A stretch of DNA of 64,000 bases, taken from NCBI GenBank assembly GCA_965262875.1, contig OZ253569.1, forward strand, positions 4,340,001 to 4,404,000. Direction: 5' to 3'. Source of the stretch: JBALVT01 sp965262875 (lineage in GTDB: Bacteria > Pseudomonadota > Gammaproteobacteria > Pseudomonadales > Halieaceae). A model generated the notes under the pieces. The model saw nothing but the letters and a program-made list of their open reading frames with translations. It did no database searches and had not been told where the DNA came from. Below are positions 8,678 to 17,075 of this stretch, in pieces; position 1 is the stretch's first letter, and each line of letters opens with the position of its first letter. Both the position numbers and the translations under genes were made by a program.

Positions 8678-10051
8678 CTAAGCAGCCTCCTTCATGCTAG
8701 GATACCACTCCTCGAAGGTAGATCGAAGTTCCTCGTTCAATGTTTTGGTTCTCACCTGTAACAATAAGTGGGCGCCGCGTTCAGTCCATCGCATCTGTTG
8801 CTTTTTCACGAAGCGTTTACTGATTACCTGGTTGACAGTGGATTCTACGAAGCCAGTGGCTATGCGCTCGCCATTTCGATATCGGTCTCCATAGTTCGGA
8901 ATAAACGATTTGTTCGCGTCGATGTAGTGCTCGAATTCATACAACGCCTTCAGCAGCTTTGACTGCGCCTCCGTCTCGTCCAGATCCTCGATGTCCATCT
9001 GCAAAAACTCGATCTTTTCCAGAGCGCGAAATACGTTACCGTGCCAAAGATACCATTTTATGCTCTCGAGCTTCTTAATGACATCGTTCGTCCCATCTCC
9101 ATTTTCTGGAAGCGGTAATCCCTTCGCCGTCTGCCTCATCACGGTAAGCCGCATCGTCACATGAAACCAGTCGAGTATATGCTCTGCCTGGGGGTTAAGA
9201 TAACACTGTAGAGACCGCACATTGTCGGCCCCATCGGAGAGAAAGGTCACCTGCTGATTCATTTGCATGCCCTGGGATTTCAGCACTTCAAACAATCGTC
9301 GCTTTGGCTTTTTGTCATAGCGGCTGACGAAGGCGAAACATTTGGAGGCATCTTCAGTCATGCTTTTGCCGGCGATGACTTCGAAATGCCCCTCACTTCT
9401 CGACTTGCCCTGACGACCGCGGACATAACCACCGTCGATGCCAACGGTGATCGGCGCTCCCGGTCTTGGCAACTGCCCCCAGTCTCTCGGACAACCTTCA
9501 ATATAAACGTGTTCTTCCGGACCAAGGTCGCGCTCAGTGCGTTCGGCTACGCGCTGCAGCTCGCGGCGTACAGTCCTGGTATTGATCTGGCCGCCAAGCG
9601 GCAACACTTCAGCGAGTAGGTCAACAGTTAGCCCATAAGACATCAGTGAAGCCCATTTGCTTTCCAGATAGGATAGTTCGGGGGATGTCCGTTCCGGCAG
9701 CAGTACCGCCAGAGGGCTAAAACTACGCGTGTCGGCCTGTTCACATCCGCAGCGACGCAGTCGCAGACTGGGTAGTTTGAGTTTACCGAATACTGTTCGA
9801 AACACCAGGGTATGGTGCCCCTTGAGTGATCGCACCGCACCGCAATTCGGGCAGTGGCGCTGTTCCTGCAGATGCTTTGAAATCTGCTGATTAACGACGC
9901 TGGCTTGCAGATGTTGAAGAATCTCTTTCGCCTCAGCCAGGCTCAATCCCAGTGTTTCGGCAGATAATGTATTCCGCACCAGTGATGCCACCTCTTCAAC
10001 GAATCGTTGACCTGTATCCGATTCGATAATGACCTGAATTTTTACTTGCAT
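8678..10051 (-). CDS. ISKra4-family transposase
   Basis: 457 residues, intact. Zinc-ribbon CPNCGAVRSLKGHHTLVFRT near residue 68, catalytic regions TVGIDGGYVRG, FLSDGADNVRSL and HILDWFHVTMRL, and a conserved C-terminus GERIATGFVESTVNQVISKR then KQQMRWTERGAHLLLQVRT. AGGAGG precedes the ATG at 10051, and the upstream passenger gene stops 12 nt before it, so they form one operon. The promoter and most of the passenger gene were separated from it by the IS4-like insertion at 10189, so expression may be reduced. Confidence 0.92.
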   Translation of the reverse strand: MQVKIQVIIESDTGQRFVEEVASLVRNTLSAETLGLSLAEAKEILQHLQASVVNQQISKHLQEQRHCPNCGAVRSLKGHHTLVFRTVFGKLKLPSLRLRRCGCEQADTRSFSPLAVLLPERTSPELSYLESKWASLMSYGLTVDLLAEVLPLGGQINTRTVRRELQRVAERTERDLGPEEHVYIEGCPRDWGQLPRPGAPITVGIDGGYVRGRQGKSRSEGHFEVIAGKSMTEDASKCFAFVSRYDKKPKRRLFEVLKSQGMQMNQQVTFLSDGADNVRSLQCYLNPQAEHILDWFHVTMRLTVMRQTAKGLPLPENGDGTNDVIKKLESIKWYLWHGNVFRALEKIEFLQMDIEDLDETEAQSKLLKALYEFEHYIDANKSFIPNYGDRYRNGERIATGFVESTVNQVISKRFVKKQQMRWTERGAHLLLQVRTKTLNEELRSTFEEWYPSMKEAA

Positions 10052-10063
10052 GCTCGTTTCCTC

Positions 10064-10180
10064 CTAATCGCACAGTGCCCACTTCCAACCCTCATCTCCA
10101 AGAGCGTACTGCTTCAACCGCCGATTAATTTCCTGGCGATCAAACTGCTCTTTTTTTGACCACGTATTAAACTCATCGAG
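10064..10180 (-). pseudogene. pRiA4b ORF-3-type passenger protein, 3' segment
   Basis: C-terminal 38 codons (DEFNTWSKKEQFDRQEINRR, ending EGWKWALCD) of the gene whose 5' part is at 12812-13339. The IS4-like element and its 8-bp duplication TTCAAAAC separate the parts. Joining 13339-12812 to 10180-10064 gives 645 nt, an exact 214-codon frame plus stop. Confidence 0.85.
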
Positions 10181-10265
10181 TTCAAAACCTAGAGTTTAGA
10201 GTCTGGGGAGGAAGATTATCGCGCAAAGTGTGCGAAAAAACTTGACATAAAGCGGCAAAAAGTTT

Positions 10266-10313
10266 GCCGCGCCCTATACAGCTTTGCTTTTTAAAAGGTG
10301 TATAGGGCGCGGC
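10266..10313. repeat. 15-bp stem-loop upstream of IS4-like transposase (copy A)
   Basis: GCCGCGCCCTATACA (10266-10280) pairs perfectly with TGTATAGGGCGCGGC (10299-10313) around an 18-nt loop, shortly upstream of the transposase start at 10353. Also present in copy B. A hairpin here could block translation of read-through transcripts, as known for some IS. Confidence 0.7.
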
Positions 10314-10352
10314 CTTCAGAAAGAAATGAATCGATTTCTTCTGGAGGCCACT

Positions 10353-10615
10353 ATGAACGCAACAGGATGTGCTCGCATCCCCCGCGAACTGTGCTATTGG
10401 ATAACATTTTTAAGCAAAGCGCTACCCCCAGGATCCGTAGGCACATTCATTGAACTATTGATCGGCGCTATGTTAACGCCCGCTGGCTTTGTCACCGAAA
10501 CCTATTTGTTTCTAGACATGCAAAGGCACTGGACGACGTATTACAAATGGCTTGAAGCCGGAAAGTGGTCCTGGTTGAAGCTGGCAAGACAGTTCGTCTG
10601 TCTGGTTCTTAGTGC
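10353..10615 (+). pseudogene. IS4/IS701-like transposase copy A, 5' segment
   Basis: Begins at an ATG with GGAGG 6 nt upstream (MNATGCARIPRELCYWITFL). Reads to ARQFVCLVLSA and is cut by IS30 copy 2 at the 4-bp duplication GTGC (10612-10615). The remainder is 11679-12708. The intact form is copy B. Confidence 0.88.
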
Positions 10616-11674
10616 TTAGATTCAAGTCATAAGTGCAATTTCTAGAGCAGGTGGCCAACTGGTACAATCCAGTGCCATTTTCTCGACCAAGGAAATTACA
10701 CATGAACTATACACAGTTGACCGAATACGAACGATACCAGATTGAAGCATTTTTAAAAGCTGGTTTTACACAAAAAGCCATAGCCAGAGAGCTTAGACGA
10801 AGCCCTGGGACAATTAGCAGAGAGCTTGGTCGCAATACGGGCTTGCGTGGTTATAGGCCCCAGCAGGCCCAGCGTTTTGCCACTGAACGGCAGCATCACC
10901 ACACCCATACACGTATTACAGAGATAACCTGGCAGCGGGTTGAATCGCTACTGAGGGAGGAATGGAGTCCAGAGCAGATCAGCGGTTGGCTAGCAAAATC
11001 AATCCTGCAATCTGTTAGTCCAGAATGGATTTATCAGTACATTCTGATCGACAAGAAGGCCGGGGGCGACCTCCATGCCCACTTGCGCTGCCAAAAGAAA
11101 CGTAAGAAGCGTTACGGGAGCCCAGACAAGCGCGGGCAGCTAAAGAACCGGGTAAGTATCGACGAGCGTCCAGCGATTGTTGATGAGCGCAAGCGTATTG
11201 GTGATTGGGAAATGGACCTTATCATTGGGCGCTTGGGTGGCTCCGTACTGATGACGGCTGTTGAGAGAAAGACACGTTTCACAGTGATCGCCCTGGCCCC
11301 CAATAAAACGGCGAAGGCCGTCAAGGAAGCGATACTTGGGGCGCTTTCCCCCTTAGCCGCCCCGGTAGAAACACTGACCTATGATAACGGCAAGGAGTTT
11401 GCCTTACACGAGGTTATCGCCCAACAGCTGCAGGCTGAAAGCTACTTCGCGCACCCTTACCATTCATGGGAGCGGGGATTGAATGAGAATACAAATGGTC
11501 TGATCCGCCAATACGCCCCGAAAGGATCTAGCTTTGATGATATGACGCCGGAGTGTGTCCAGAGAATCTTTGATAAACTTAACAACCGGCCAAGAAAATG
11601 TCTGGACTTTAAAACCCCCAACCAAGTACTGTTTGGGATCAACCCACCGATTGCACTAGCGACTTGAATCCGCC
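10616..11674 (+). mobile_element. IS30-family element, copy 2
   Basis: 1059 bp with ends TTAGATTCAAGTC and GACTTGAATCCGCC, flanked by a 4-bp duplication GTGC (10612-10615, 11675-11678). Removing the element and one GTGC restores the IS4-like gene exactly as in copy B, so this is a clean recent insertion. Confidence 0.95.
10702..11667 (+). CDS. IS30-family transposase (copy 2)
   Basis: 321 residues, identical in protein sequence to copies 1 and 3. ATG at 10702 with AAGGA at 8-nt spacing. Same HTH and DDE residues as described for copy 1. A TACAAT-like -10 in the left end (near 10670) is a plausible promoter. Confidence 0.94.
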   Translation: MNYTQLTEYERYQIEAFLKAGFTQKAIARELRRSPGTISRELGRNTGLRGYRPQQAQRFATERQHHHTHTRITEITWQRVESLLREEWSPEQISGWLAKSILQSVSPEWIYQYILIDKKAGGDLHAHLRCQKKRKKRYGSPDKRGQLKNRVSIDERPAIVDERKRIGDWEMDLIIGRLGGSVLMTAVERKTRFTVIALAPNKTAKAVKEAILGALSPLAAPVETLTYDNGKEFALHEVIAQQLQAESYFAHPYHSWERGLNENTNGLIRQYAPKGSSFDDMTPECVQRIFDKLNNRPRKCLDFKTPNQVLFGINPPIALAT

Positions 11675-11678
11675 GTGC

Positions 11679-12708
11679 CAAGAATGATCCCGTTCTATAT
11701 TTAGCGATTGACGATACGGTGAGTCTACGAGCCTCGAAAAAAGCACCGGGCAGCCAGATACATCATCAGCACGGAAATAAGCCGAATTTAGCCGCCTATG
11801 TTCGTGGTCAATGCTGGGTTAGTTTAGCGGCTGTTTTCAGGCGCACACCGCTGGAGACGACGGCGATACCTCTATTGTTCCGACTGATACCCAGTGCAGG
11901 GAATACGGGCAAGCTGGTCGCAGCGACAGTGATCATGCGTGCTGTTTACCGCTTGTTTGAAGATAAAACGGTGAGGGTATTGGTCGATTGCTGGTATATG
12001 CGCAAACGATTTATCAACGCGATGACAGCGTACGGTTTTACCGTGATTGGCCAGGCGAGAATCGATACGCGGCTTTACGACGAACCCCCCGAACGAAAAC
12101 CGGGGCAACGCGGGCGGCCACGCAAGTATGGCGAAAAACACACACCCAAGCGAATTGCCCACTTTAAAAAGACGGAAGCACTACTGCGGCTGTACGGAAA
12201 AGAACAAAAGGTGAGATACCGTAGTCGGCTCGCCAAGGCAAGGTTCCTTGACGGTCAGTTAGTCAGAGCCGTTTGGTGCGAGCTAGACAGGGGTAAAGGT
12301 CAGTGGACCAAGACTCGATTATTTCTTTCAACCGATACGACTCTAACGAGCGAACAAGTGATTGAAGATTACGGACTGCGTTGGTCGATTGAGTCGATGT
12401 ACTACCAGTTGAAACAATTGTGGGGGCTCAAAGAAGCCTGGCAGCAACGGCGCCAAACGCTGCATCGCTGGGTTCACTTGACGACTGTAGGTTACGGACT
12501 GCTTCATTTGTTGACGCTGGTATTGGGTGATAAAGCGGGCCCACTGGTGACGGATGCACCATGGCGCAAGCCGGATATTATTACAGCGGGAAGAATCAGG
12601 CTGGGTCTGACAAAACATTTTCGCCATGTTAACGTTCGAAGCTGGTGGAACGAAAGATGCAAAAAATTCCAAGCCCCTGGTGCGGTAGATTATATACAAG
12701 ATGGGTAA
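11679..12708 (+). pseudogene. IS4/IS701-like transposase copy A, 3' segment
   Basis: Continues AKNDPVLYLAIDDTVSLRA ... with the first catalytic region YLAIDDTVS, a second around VLVDCWYMRK, and the IS4-type YREK signature Y-x2-R-x3-E-x6-K in YGLRWSIESMYYQLKQLWG. Ends IQDG. Separated from its start by IS30 copy 2, so no full protein can be made. Confidence 0.88.
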
Positions 12709-12811
12709 CATTGCGTTGCAGCTTGTATTACACGCAGGTTTTGAGAGAACATTAAGGAAAAGGAGTCGGGATTGAAGCTTCCGACAACAGCTCTTTCGCT
12801 CTAAACTCTAG

Positions 12812-13339
12812 TTCAAAACGATAGCGTTCAATATCATCAACCCCGTCATCTACCATTTCCTCCAGACGAAGCATTACATAGTGGGGGTCATACGCTTGCT
12901 CCCAGGCCATGTATGCCCAGGATCCACCGCAGTCTTCAGGTGGGCAGGCACGCTTACCGCCAATACATACAGGATAGGTGCGGGATGGATCAAAGGGTAG
13001 TGAACGTTCCATGCGAATGTCATGTTTCCATTCGTCGCCGAAATCATACTCGTACAAGAATCGCTCTTTGGGCCGAAAACAAAAGTCAGCCAGACGGACT
13101 GAGCGTGGATCGTTCGCGAAGCCCATCCCGCCAATATGATAGACACCGTAGTCTTTCCCATGGATGGTAAAACAGTTCAGATGTTTATCAATCCACACCA
13201 TGGCAAGTTGAATGGTGTAATGAAGATCCTCGATGGCGCTGTCAGAACGGACCAGCACCCGGCGCCATATTGCCGGGCTAATTTCGCGTAGAGCGATGTG
13301 AAGCTGGTATACTTCAGTGCTGGCGCTATCTCCATCCAT
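12812..13339 (-). pseudogene. pRiA4b ORF-3-type passenger protein, 5' segment
   Basis: 176 codons from the ATG at 13339: VYQLHIALREISPAIWRRVL, FTIHGKDYGVY, EYDFGDEWKHDIRME, CIGGKRACPPEDCGG, and YDPHYVMLRLEEMVDDG. These are the hallmarks of the plasmid pRiA4b ORF-3-like family, whose function is unknown to me. It lies inside the ISKra4 inverted repeats, upstream of and codirectional with the transposase, so it travels with the element. Interrupted at RYRFEL by the IS4-like element; the tail is at 10064-10180. Confidence 0.88.
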
Positions 13340-13420
13340 GGAAATAGCCTAGCAGTTTCAGCAAGTTATGCCGAAATCTTGCGAAAACCCGTAGAATTGC
13401 CCCCGGTTTGCCCTACTCTC

Positions 13421-13629
13421 GTTCTAGGACCGTGTTTCAAATTTACGATCTTTTGTGGGTTTGTAAAGGTTCCAAAGACAATCGAACCCTCTACGATAGC
13501 AAAAAAAAGGGTGGTGGGATTGGGGGATCCATCTTTGTTTATCGTAGCAACTTGGAGACATATTTGCTGCTCGATAAAAGACGCTATCTCCTCGCTAGTC
13601 ATCACAATTTTATTGCGTTTATTAGCCAT
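13421..13629 (-). pseudogene. Pyridoxamine-5'-phosphate-oxidase-fold protein, N-terminal fragment
   Basis: About 70 codons from the ATG at 13629 with AGAGAGG upstream: MTSEEIASFIEQQICLQVAT then NKDGSPNPTTLFFAIVEGSI and FTNPQKIVNLKHGPRTR. This is the start of the split-barrel flavin/F420-binding family (typical length about 130-150). The frame then enters the ISKra4 terminal repeat. The missing half is not on the other side of ISKra4. It is codirectional with, and downstream of, the DUF2889 gene. Confidence 0.8.
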
Positions 13630-13696
13630 TCTATCTACCTCTCTCTACTCATTAGAATTCTTAGGATAGCCATGCTTGCCAAGATGGTTTTATCAG

Positions 13697-14262
13697 CTAT
13701 TCAAATTTTAGTAGTTTTTCTCTACTGTGTGTAAAATCTCTGGTGATATTCCCGATGGGACGAGCGTCTTGAATGATAGCTTGGTTATAGGAGTGGCAAG
13801 TGTTCATCCGGTTGGGTTGGTCACTCGGCCTGCGAGAACTGGAATTATCCAAGTCGTAGCGCCTAGCCTGAGCCACAAAATAACCCCGCTGCATGGCTGT
13901 CGCTGCCAAAAAAGTGTTCTTCGCAAATGCGGTGGATGCCCACCCGTAAAAACCTTTCATCATAGTATTGTCGGCAATAGCGCTTGGCGATATGATCTTA
14001 TGATTGGTAATGCTCCACTGATGGGTTTTGATGCCGTTACATCGCACCTCAGCAACGATTACATCACCAATTTCATCGGCAACAGCAATGTCATATTGAA
14101 TACTCGAGGAACCGCTTAACACATGATTTGCCGTCAAATTCACTAAATCCAATAGGTGCGTGCAGTTTGAGCTGGGATGACAAATATTTGAAAGATTGCC
14201 CGCTACCTCCTGCAGTGTGCAACCAATCATTTGTCTAATCGGCTTCACCGCCCCAGGACAGG
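13697..14262 (-). pseudogene. DUF2889 protein, 3' segment
   Basis: Reads CPGAVKPIRQMIGCTLQEVA ... SSNCTHLLDLVNLTANHV ... MMKGFYGWASTAFAKNT ... QRGYFVAQARRYDLDNSSS. The CPGA and C-THL-L patterns match DUF2889, a family of unknown function I associate with aromatic, steroid or acyl-CoA degradation clusters. The 5' part is 15929-16160. Joining them across one TAGTTA copy gives 798 nt, a perfect 265-codon frame, so the IS at 14269 is the only lesion seen. Confidence 0.82.
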
Positions 14263-14268
14263 TAGTTA

Positions 14269-15928
14269 GTGCCTATCCATAAATGGATGTTTTTCTTAAA
14301 AACATCCTGTTTTGACTTTCCCGTTCCGGCTCGGAATTCTGCCGGCCATAAACTGACTGGAACCGTCACTTTATACCTTGTTTTCCTGAGTTTTTCCCGT
14401 AGATTTCCGCTGCACTGCCCATAAGCCTACAGATATTTCTCAACCGGAACCACCGTTGATTTTAGCCGGAGTCGAGTCTCGCCAAACGCATCAAGTTGTA
14501 GCTCAGAACCGATGTCCAGACATAAGCTTTAAAACCATCAAGACCTTTCCAGTTTGACTTCGTTGCGCCAAAGGCTCGTTTTAATTCCGAGATATTCCCT
14601 TCGACGCCCGCCCGGAAATTGCGCAATTGAGTAAACGTTTTTGATTTGACGCCCATGGCATGAAGCGATAAACCGACAGGCTTATTGAAGACCGTCCGCT
14701 TAACACCCAGCGCCCTTCCCTTTATCACGTTTTCCTGGCTGGCATAGCCACCATCAGCCACTACCGAATGGGGCAGGCGGTGCAGCTTCGACCGGTGAAA
14801 ATGTAGAACCGGCATAAATAAGCTGCTATCTGCAGGGTTCCCTTTTTCAATAGCCAGGTACGTGATGAACCCGCTTCTCTCACTGCTCAAATTTATCTTA
14901 TGGCCATATTGAACGTCTCGAAACCCCTTGACGATAATATCGGTGTGGGACTCAAATAGACTCACGACTTTCTCTGATGAGTGGACGCCCTCTCCTTGGA
15001 TGACGCGGCGCTCTGTTTGGTTGATGACCCTCAGTGTCAAATCTCTGTATTGCTTTATCTGACTTAGCCACAATTTCTTTTTGTCAGATTCACAGGAGCC
15101 CACTTCTACGGTTTCCAGTCCCCGACCCACTTGCTTCAGTACAATTCTGACAATCTGCAATAATTTTGGATAAAGTACTTCTTTTCTAGCATTTTTTGCA
15201 TTAAAAATCTGAAATGCCAACGACTTCGAAGATTTGCGCTGGTCCGTAAAGCGAATTTTTACTCCAGTGATATTTTTACTTTTCATCAGCAGGCGACTAA
15301 GTACTCGAACGCCATCATTCAGGAGTTGGCTGTCACTGGGTGGCGCAATATTACTGGCGACAACCGTGCTATCGATGCGTAATTTTTCCATCGATAGTAT
15401 GCCTGCTTTAAGCCAACTGACAGAGAGGGTCTCATGCACTTTTTCCAGCGTTTCTGGCCTGATACTCCGTATAGTTGACTGTAGCCCAGATCGACTGGGC
15501 ATTGTTGTGGCAGGCAGCCGGGCAAAAGTACGGTAGGTCATTGAGTCCGACAAATTAAATGCCAATTGCTCGTAGCTGACGCGCAACAGTTGCTTCAAGA
15601 GCATGCATCGAAAAATGGTTTCAACTGTTAAACCCGATCGACCTACCTTGGATAGCGATGCATCAATGAGGTCGTCGGCGACCAGAAGTAGTATTTCTGG
15701 ATGTTGATCCAGTCGGTTTGATAGCGCCCGAAGTTGGGTCCCAAATTCGTGTTTTGAGTAGTTTTCAAATATACTTGCCTGAGCAATGCGGGTCTCTCGC
15801 ATGCGGAATCCTCTTGGTTTTTTTGTTTTTGTTCGCACCTTTAACTTAACAAATTCAAGAGGATTTTTTAATACCTTGCGAAAAATATTCCTTATATTTC
15901 AATGGATTGAAAGTTTATGGATAGGCAC
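14269..15928 (-). mobile_element. Unclassified DDE insertion sequence (ISNCY-like)
   Basis: 1660 bp, ends GTGCCTATCCATAAA inverted repeat, flanked by a 6-bp direct repeat TAGTTA (14263-14268, 15929-15934). One transposase gene. Inserted inside the DUF2889 gene. The non-coding 192 bp at 14269-14461 hold no gene. Confidence 0.92.
14462..15838 (-). CDS. DDE transposase (ISNCY / IS1182-like)
   Basis: 458 residues, intact. N-terminal block RETRIAQASIFENYSKHEFG then LTVETIFRCMLLKQLLRVSY. Catalytic-type motifs: LRIDSTVVASNI, VVADGGYASQENV, and a Glu in NFRAGVEGNISELKRAFG. Also INQTERRVIQGEGVHSSEKV and FESHTDIIVKGFRDV. I recall this layout from transposases filed as ISNCY. The family name is less certain than the function. 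Confidence 0.85.
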   Translation of the reverse strand: MRTKTKKPRGFRMRETRIAQASIFENYSKHEFGTQLRALSNRLDQHPEILLLVADDLIDASLSKVGRSGLTVETIFRCMLLKQLLRVSYEQLAFNLSDSMTYRTFARLPATTMPSRSGLQSTIRSIRPETLEKVHETLSVSWLKAGILSMEKLRIDSTVVASNIAPPSDSQLLNDGVRVLSRLLMKSKNITGVKIRFTDQRKSSKSLAFQIFNAKNARKEVLYPKLLQIVRIVLKQVGRGLETVEVGSCESDKKKLWLSQIKQYRDLTLRVINQTERRVIQGEGVHSSEKVVSLFESHTDIIVKGFRDVQYGHKINLSSERSGFITYLAIEKGNPADSSLFMPVLHFHRSKLHRLPHSVVADGGYASQENVIKGRALGVKRTVFNKPVGLSLHAMGVKSKTFTQLRNFRAGVEGNISELKRAFGATKSNWKGLDGFKAYVWTSVLSYNLMRLARLDSG

Positions 15929-16160
15929 TAGTTAATGGGATTCTTAACGCTTCTGCCTGAACATCTGTAATAATATTATTTTCGTGATTAACAACAAGGC
16001 GAAAGCCATGAACACAGTCTTCCAACTCAGCAACCGTTTCAGTTTTGTTCACCCCTGTTTTGATCAAAATACGGCGACGGAAAATACCTGTCCCGTAATC
16101 CCGGTTAGGTTTAAGGCCAGGAGTATGGATGTTTTGTTCTGTCATGCCCTTTACCTGCAT
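15929..16160 (-). pseudogene. DUF2889 protein, 5' segment
   Basis: MTEQNIHTPGLKPNRDYGTG, IFRRRILIKTG, TETVAELEDCVHGFRLVVNH, ITDVQAEALRIPLT: a DUF2889 N-terminus. The true start is either 16160 or the internal ATG at 16145. Continues after the IS at 14262. Divergent from the enoyl-CoA hydratase at 16478. Confidence 0.82.
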
Positions 16161-16231
16161 TTTTGCCCGCGAATGTATCGCCTTATATTGGCGGTTGATT
16201 CTCTTCTAGTCGTGCCAAACTACTTTCTCTT

Positions 16232-16259
16232 CCGAATATTCGGGCTGCTTTCTAGAAAA
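16232..16259. promoter_or_regulatory. Two adjacent perfect palindromes in a divergent promoter region
   Basis: CCGAATATTCGG (16232-16243) and TTTCTAGAAA (16250-16259) lie in the 317-bp gap between the divergent DUF2889 and enoyl-CoA hydratase 2 genes. They could be regulator-binding sites. There is no regulator gene next to them. Confidence 0.35.
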
Positions 16260-16353
16260 GTATGCAAGCAGTTCCGACACGTTTAACCGTATTCACATGG
16301 ACCACTATATTCCGGATTGTAGAGGATTGAATTAGTTGAACTTGAAATACCGG

Positions 16354-16359
16354 TATAAT
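16354..16359 (+). promoter_or_regulatory. Putative -10 element for enoyl-CoA hydratase 2
   Basis: TATAAT consensus hexamer about 120 bp upstream of the start codon. No good -35 at 16-18 bp spacing is obvious (TTGAA-type sequences occur but are off-spaced). Confidence 0.3.
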
Positions 16360-16477
16360 GTTTGCTATCGATACCGTTTTGTCCCCAAATGACATGGGAG
16401 ACTTGGATCGCGCTTCAAATGAGGTTCCGTCGTTTGATAAACTGACTAATAACAAATTGTGATCAAAGGGTTTTGCA

Positions 16478-17075
16478 ATGTCCTACCAAACTATCGTGTA
16501 CGAGGCAGTTGCTCATATTGCCTTTATAAGACTTAATCGGCCCGACCGGTTGAATGCCTATACCGTCACTATGGGCGAAGAGCTGGTAGCCGCCTTCAAT
16601 GTTGCTGAAAGTGACGACGAGGTACGAGTCGTGGTATTGACCGGAAATGGAAAATGCTTTTGCGCCGGAGTAGACTTAGAACATCTTAAAATGCACAATT
16701 CCGATGTAGCAACCACTGGTGTGAAACTCGGTGAAGAATATTTCGTACAAGGTTTTTGCAAGGATTTACTGGCATTTCCCAAGCCGCTGATAGCCGCCTT
16801 TAATGGTGCAGCTATAGGTATCGGCATAACCATGTCACTACCTTGTGACATTCGAATTGCTGCCAAGTCGGCAAAACTGGGGCTACCTTTTGCCAAGCTC
16901 GGCATAGTGCCCGCACTGGGTAGCTCCTATTTATTGCCTAGGATTGTAGGTGTCCATAAGGCAAAAGAGTTGGTGTTTAGTGCCAAACCGATCACTGCCG
17001 AACAAGCCTTAGAAATTGGCCTGGTTAACCATGTGGTCCCGGATGATCAGTTTACGGAGTTTACAGAGCAACTAG
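16478..17075 (+). pseudogene. Enoyl-CoA hydratase/isomerase 2, 5' segment
   Basis: Crotonase fold: IVYEAVAHIAFIRLNRPDRL, oxyanion loop VVVLTGNGKCFCAGVDLEHL, AFNGAAIGIGITMSLPCDIR, and active-site region LPFAKLGIVPALGSSYLLPR. AGGG lies 8 nt before the ATG. IS1182 copy 1 interrupts it at CTAG. Continuing from 18677 restores an uninterrupted 245-residue protein, the normal size, so the IS is the only damage. Confidence 0.9.

Larger units (their letters stand above)
10189..12811 (+). mobile_element. IS4/IS701-like element, copy A, split by IS30 copy 2
   Basis: Ends carry CTAGAGTTTAGAG inverted repeats and are flanked by the 8-bp direct repeat TTCAAAAC (10181-10188 and 12812-12819). Copy B (39416-40975, 1560 bp) is the unbroken version. 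IS30 copy 2 lies inside its transposase gene. Confidence 0.93.
8651..13420 (-). mobile_element. ISKra4-family element with passenger gene, itself split by an IS4-like element
   Basis: Perfect 24-bp inverted repeats: 8651-8674 begins GAGAGTAGGGCAAACCGGGG and 13397-13420 is its complement. Without the inserted IS4-like element and its target duplication the unit is about 2139 bp. It contains the transposase and, upstream in the same operon, a pRiA4b ORF-3-type gene. The flanks differ (istA on one side, a PPOX-fold gene on the other) and show no target duplication, so the element sits at a rearrangement junction. Confidence 0.9.
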
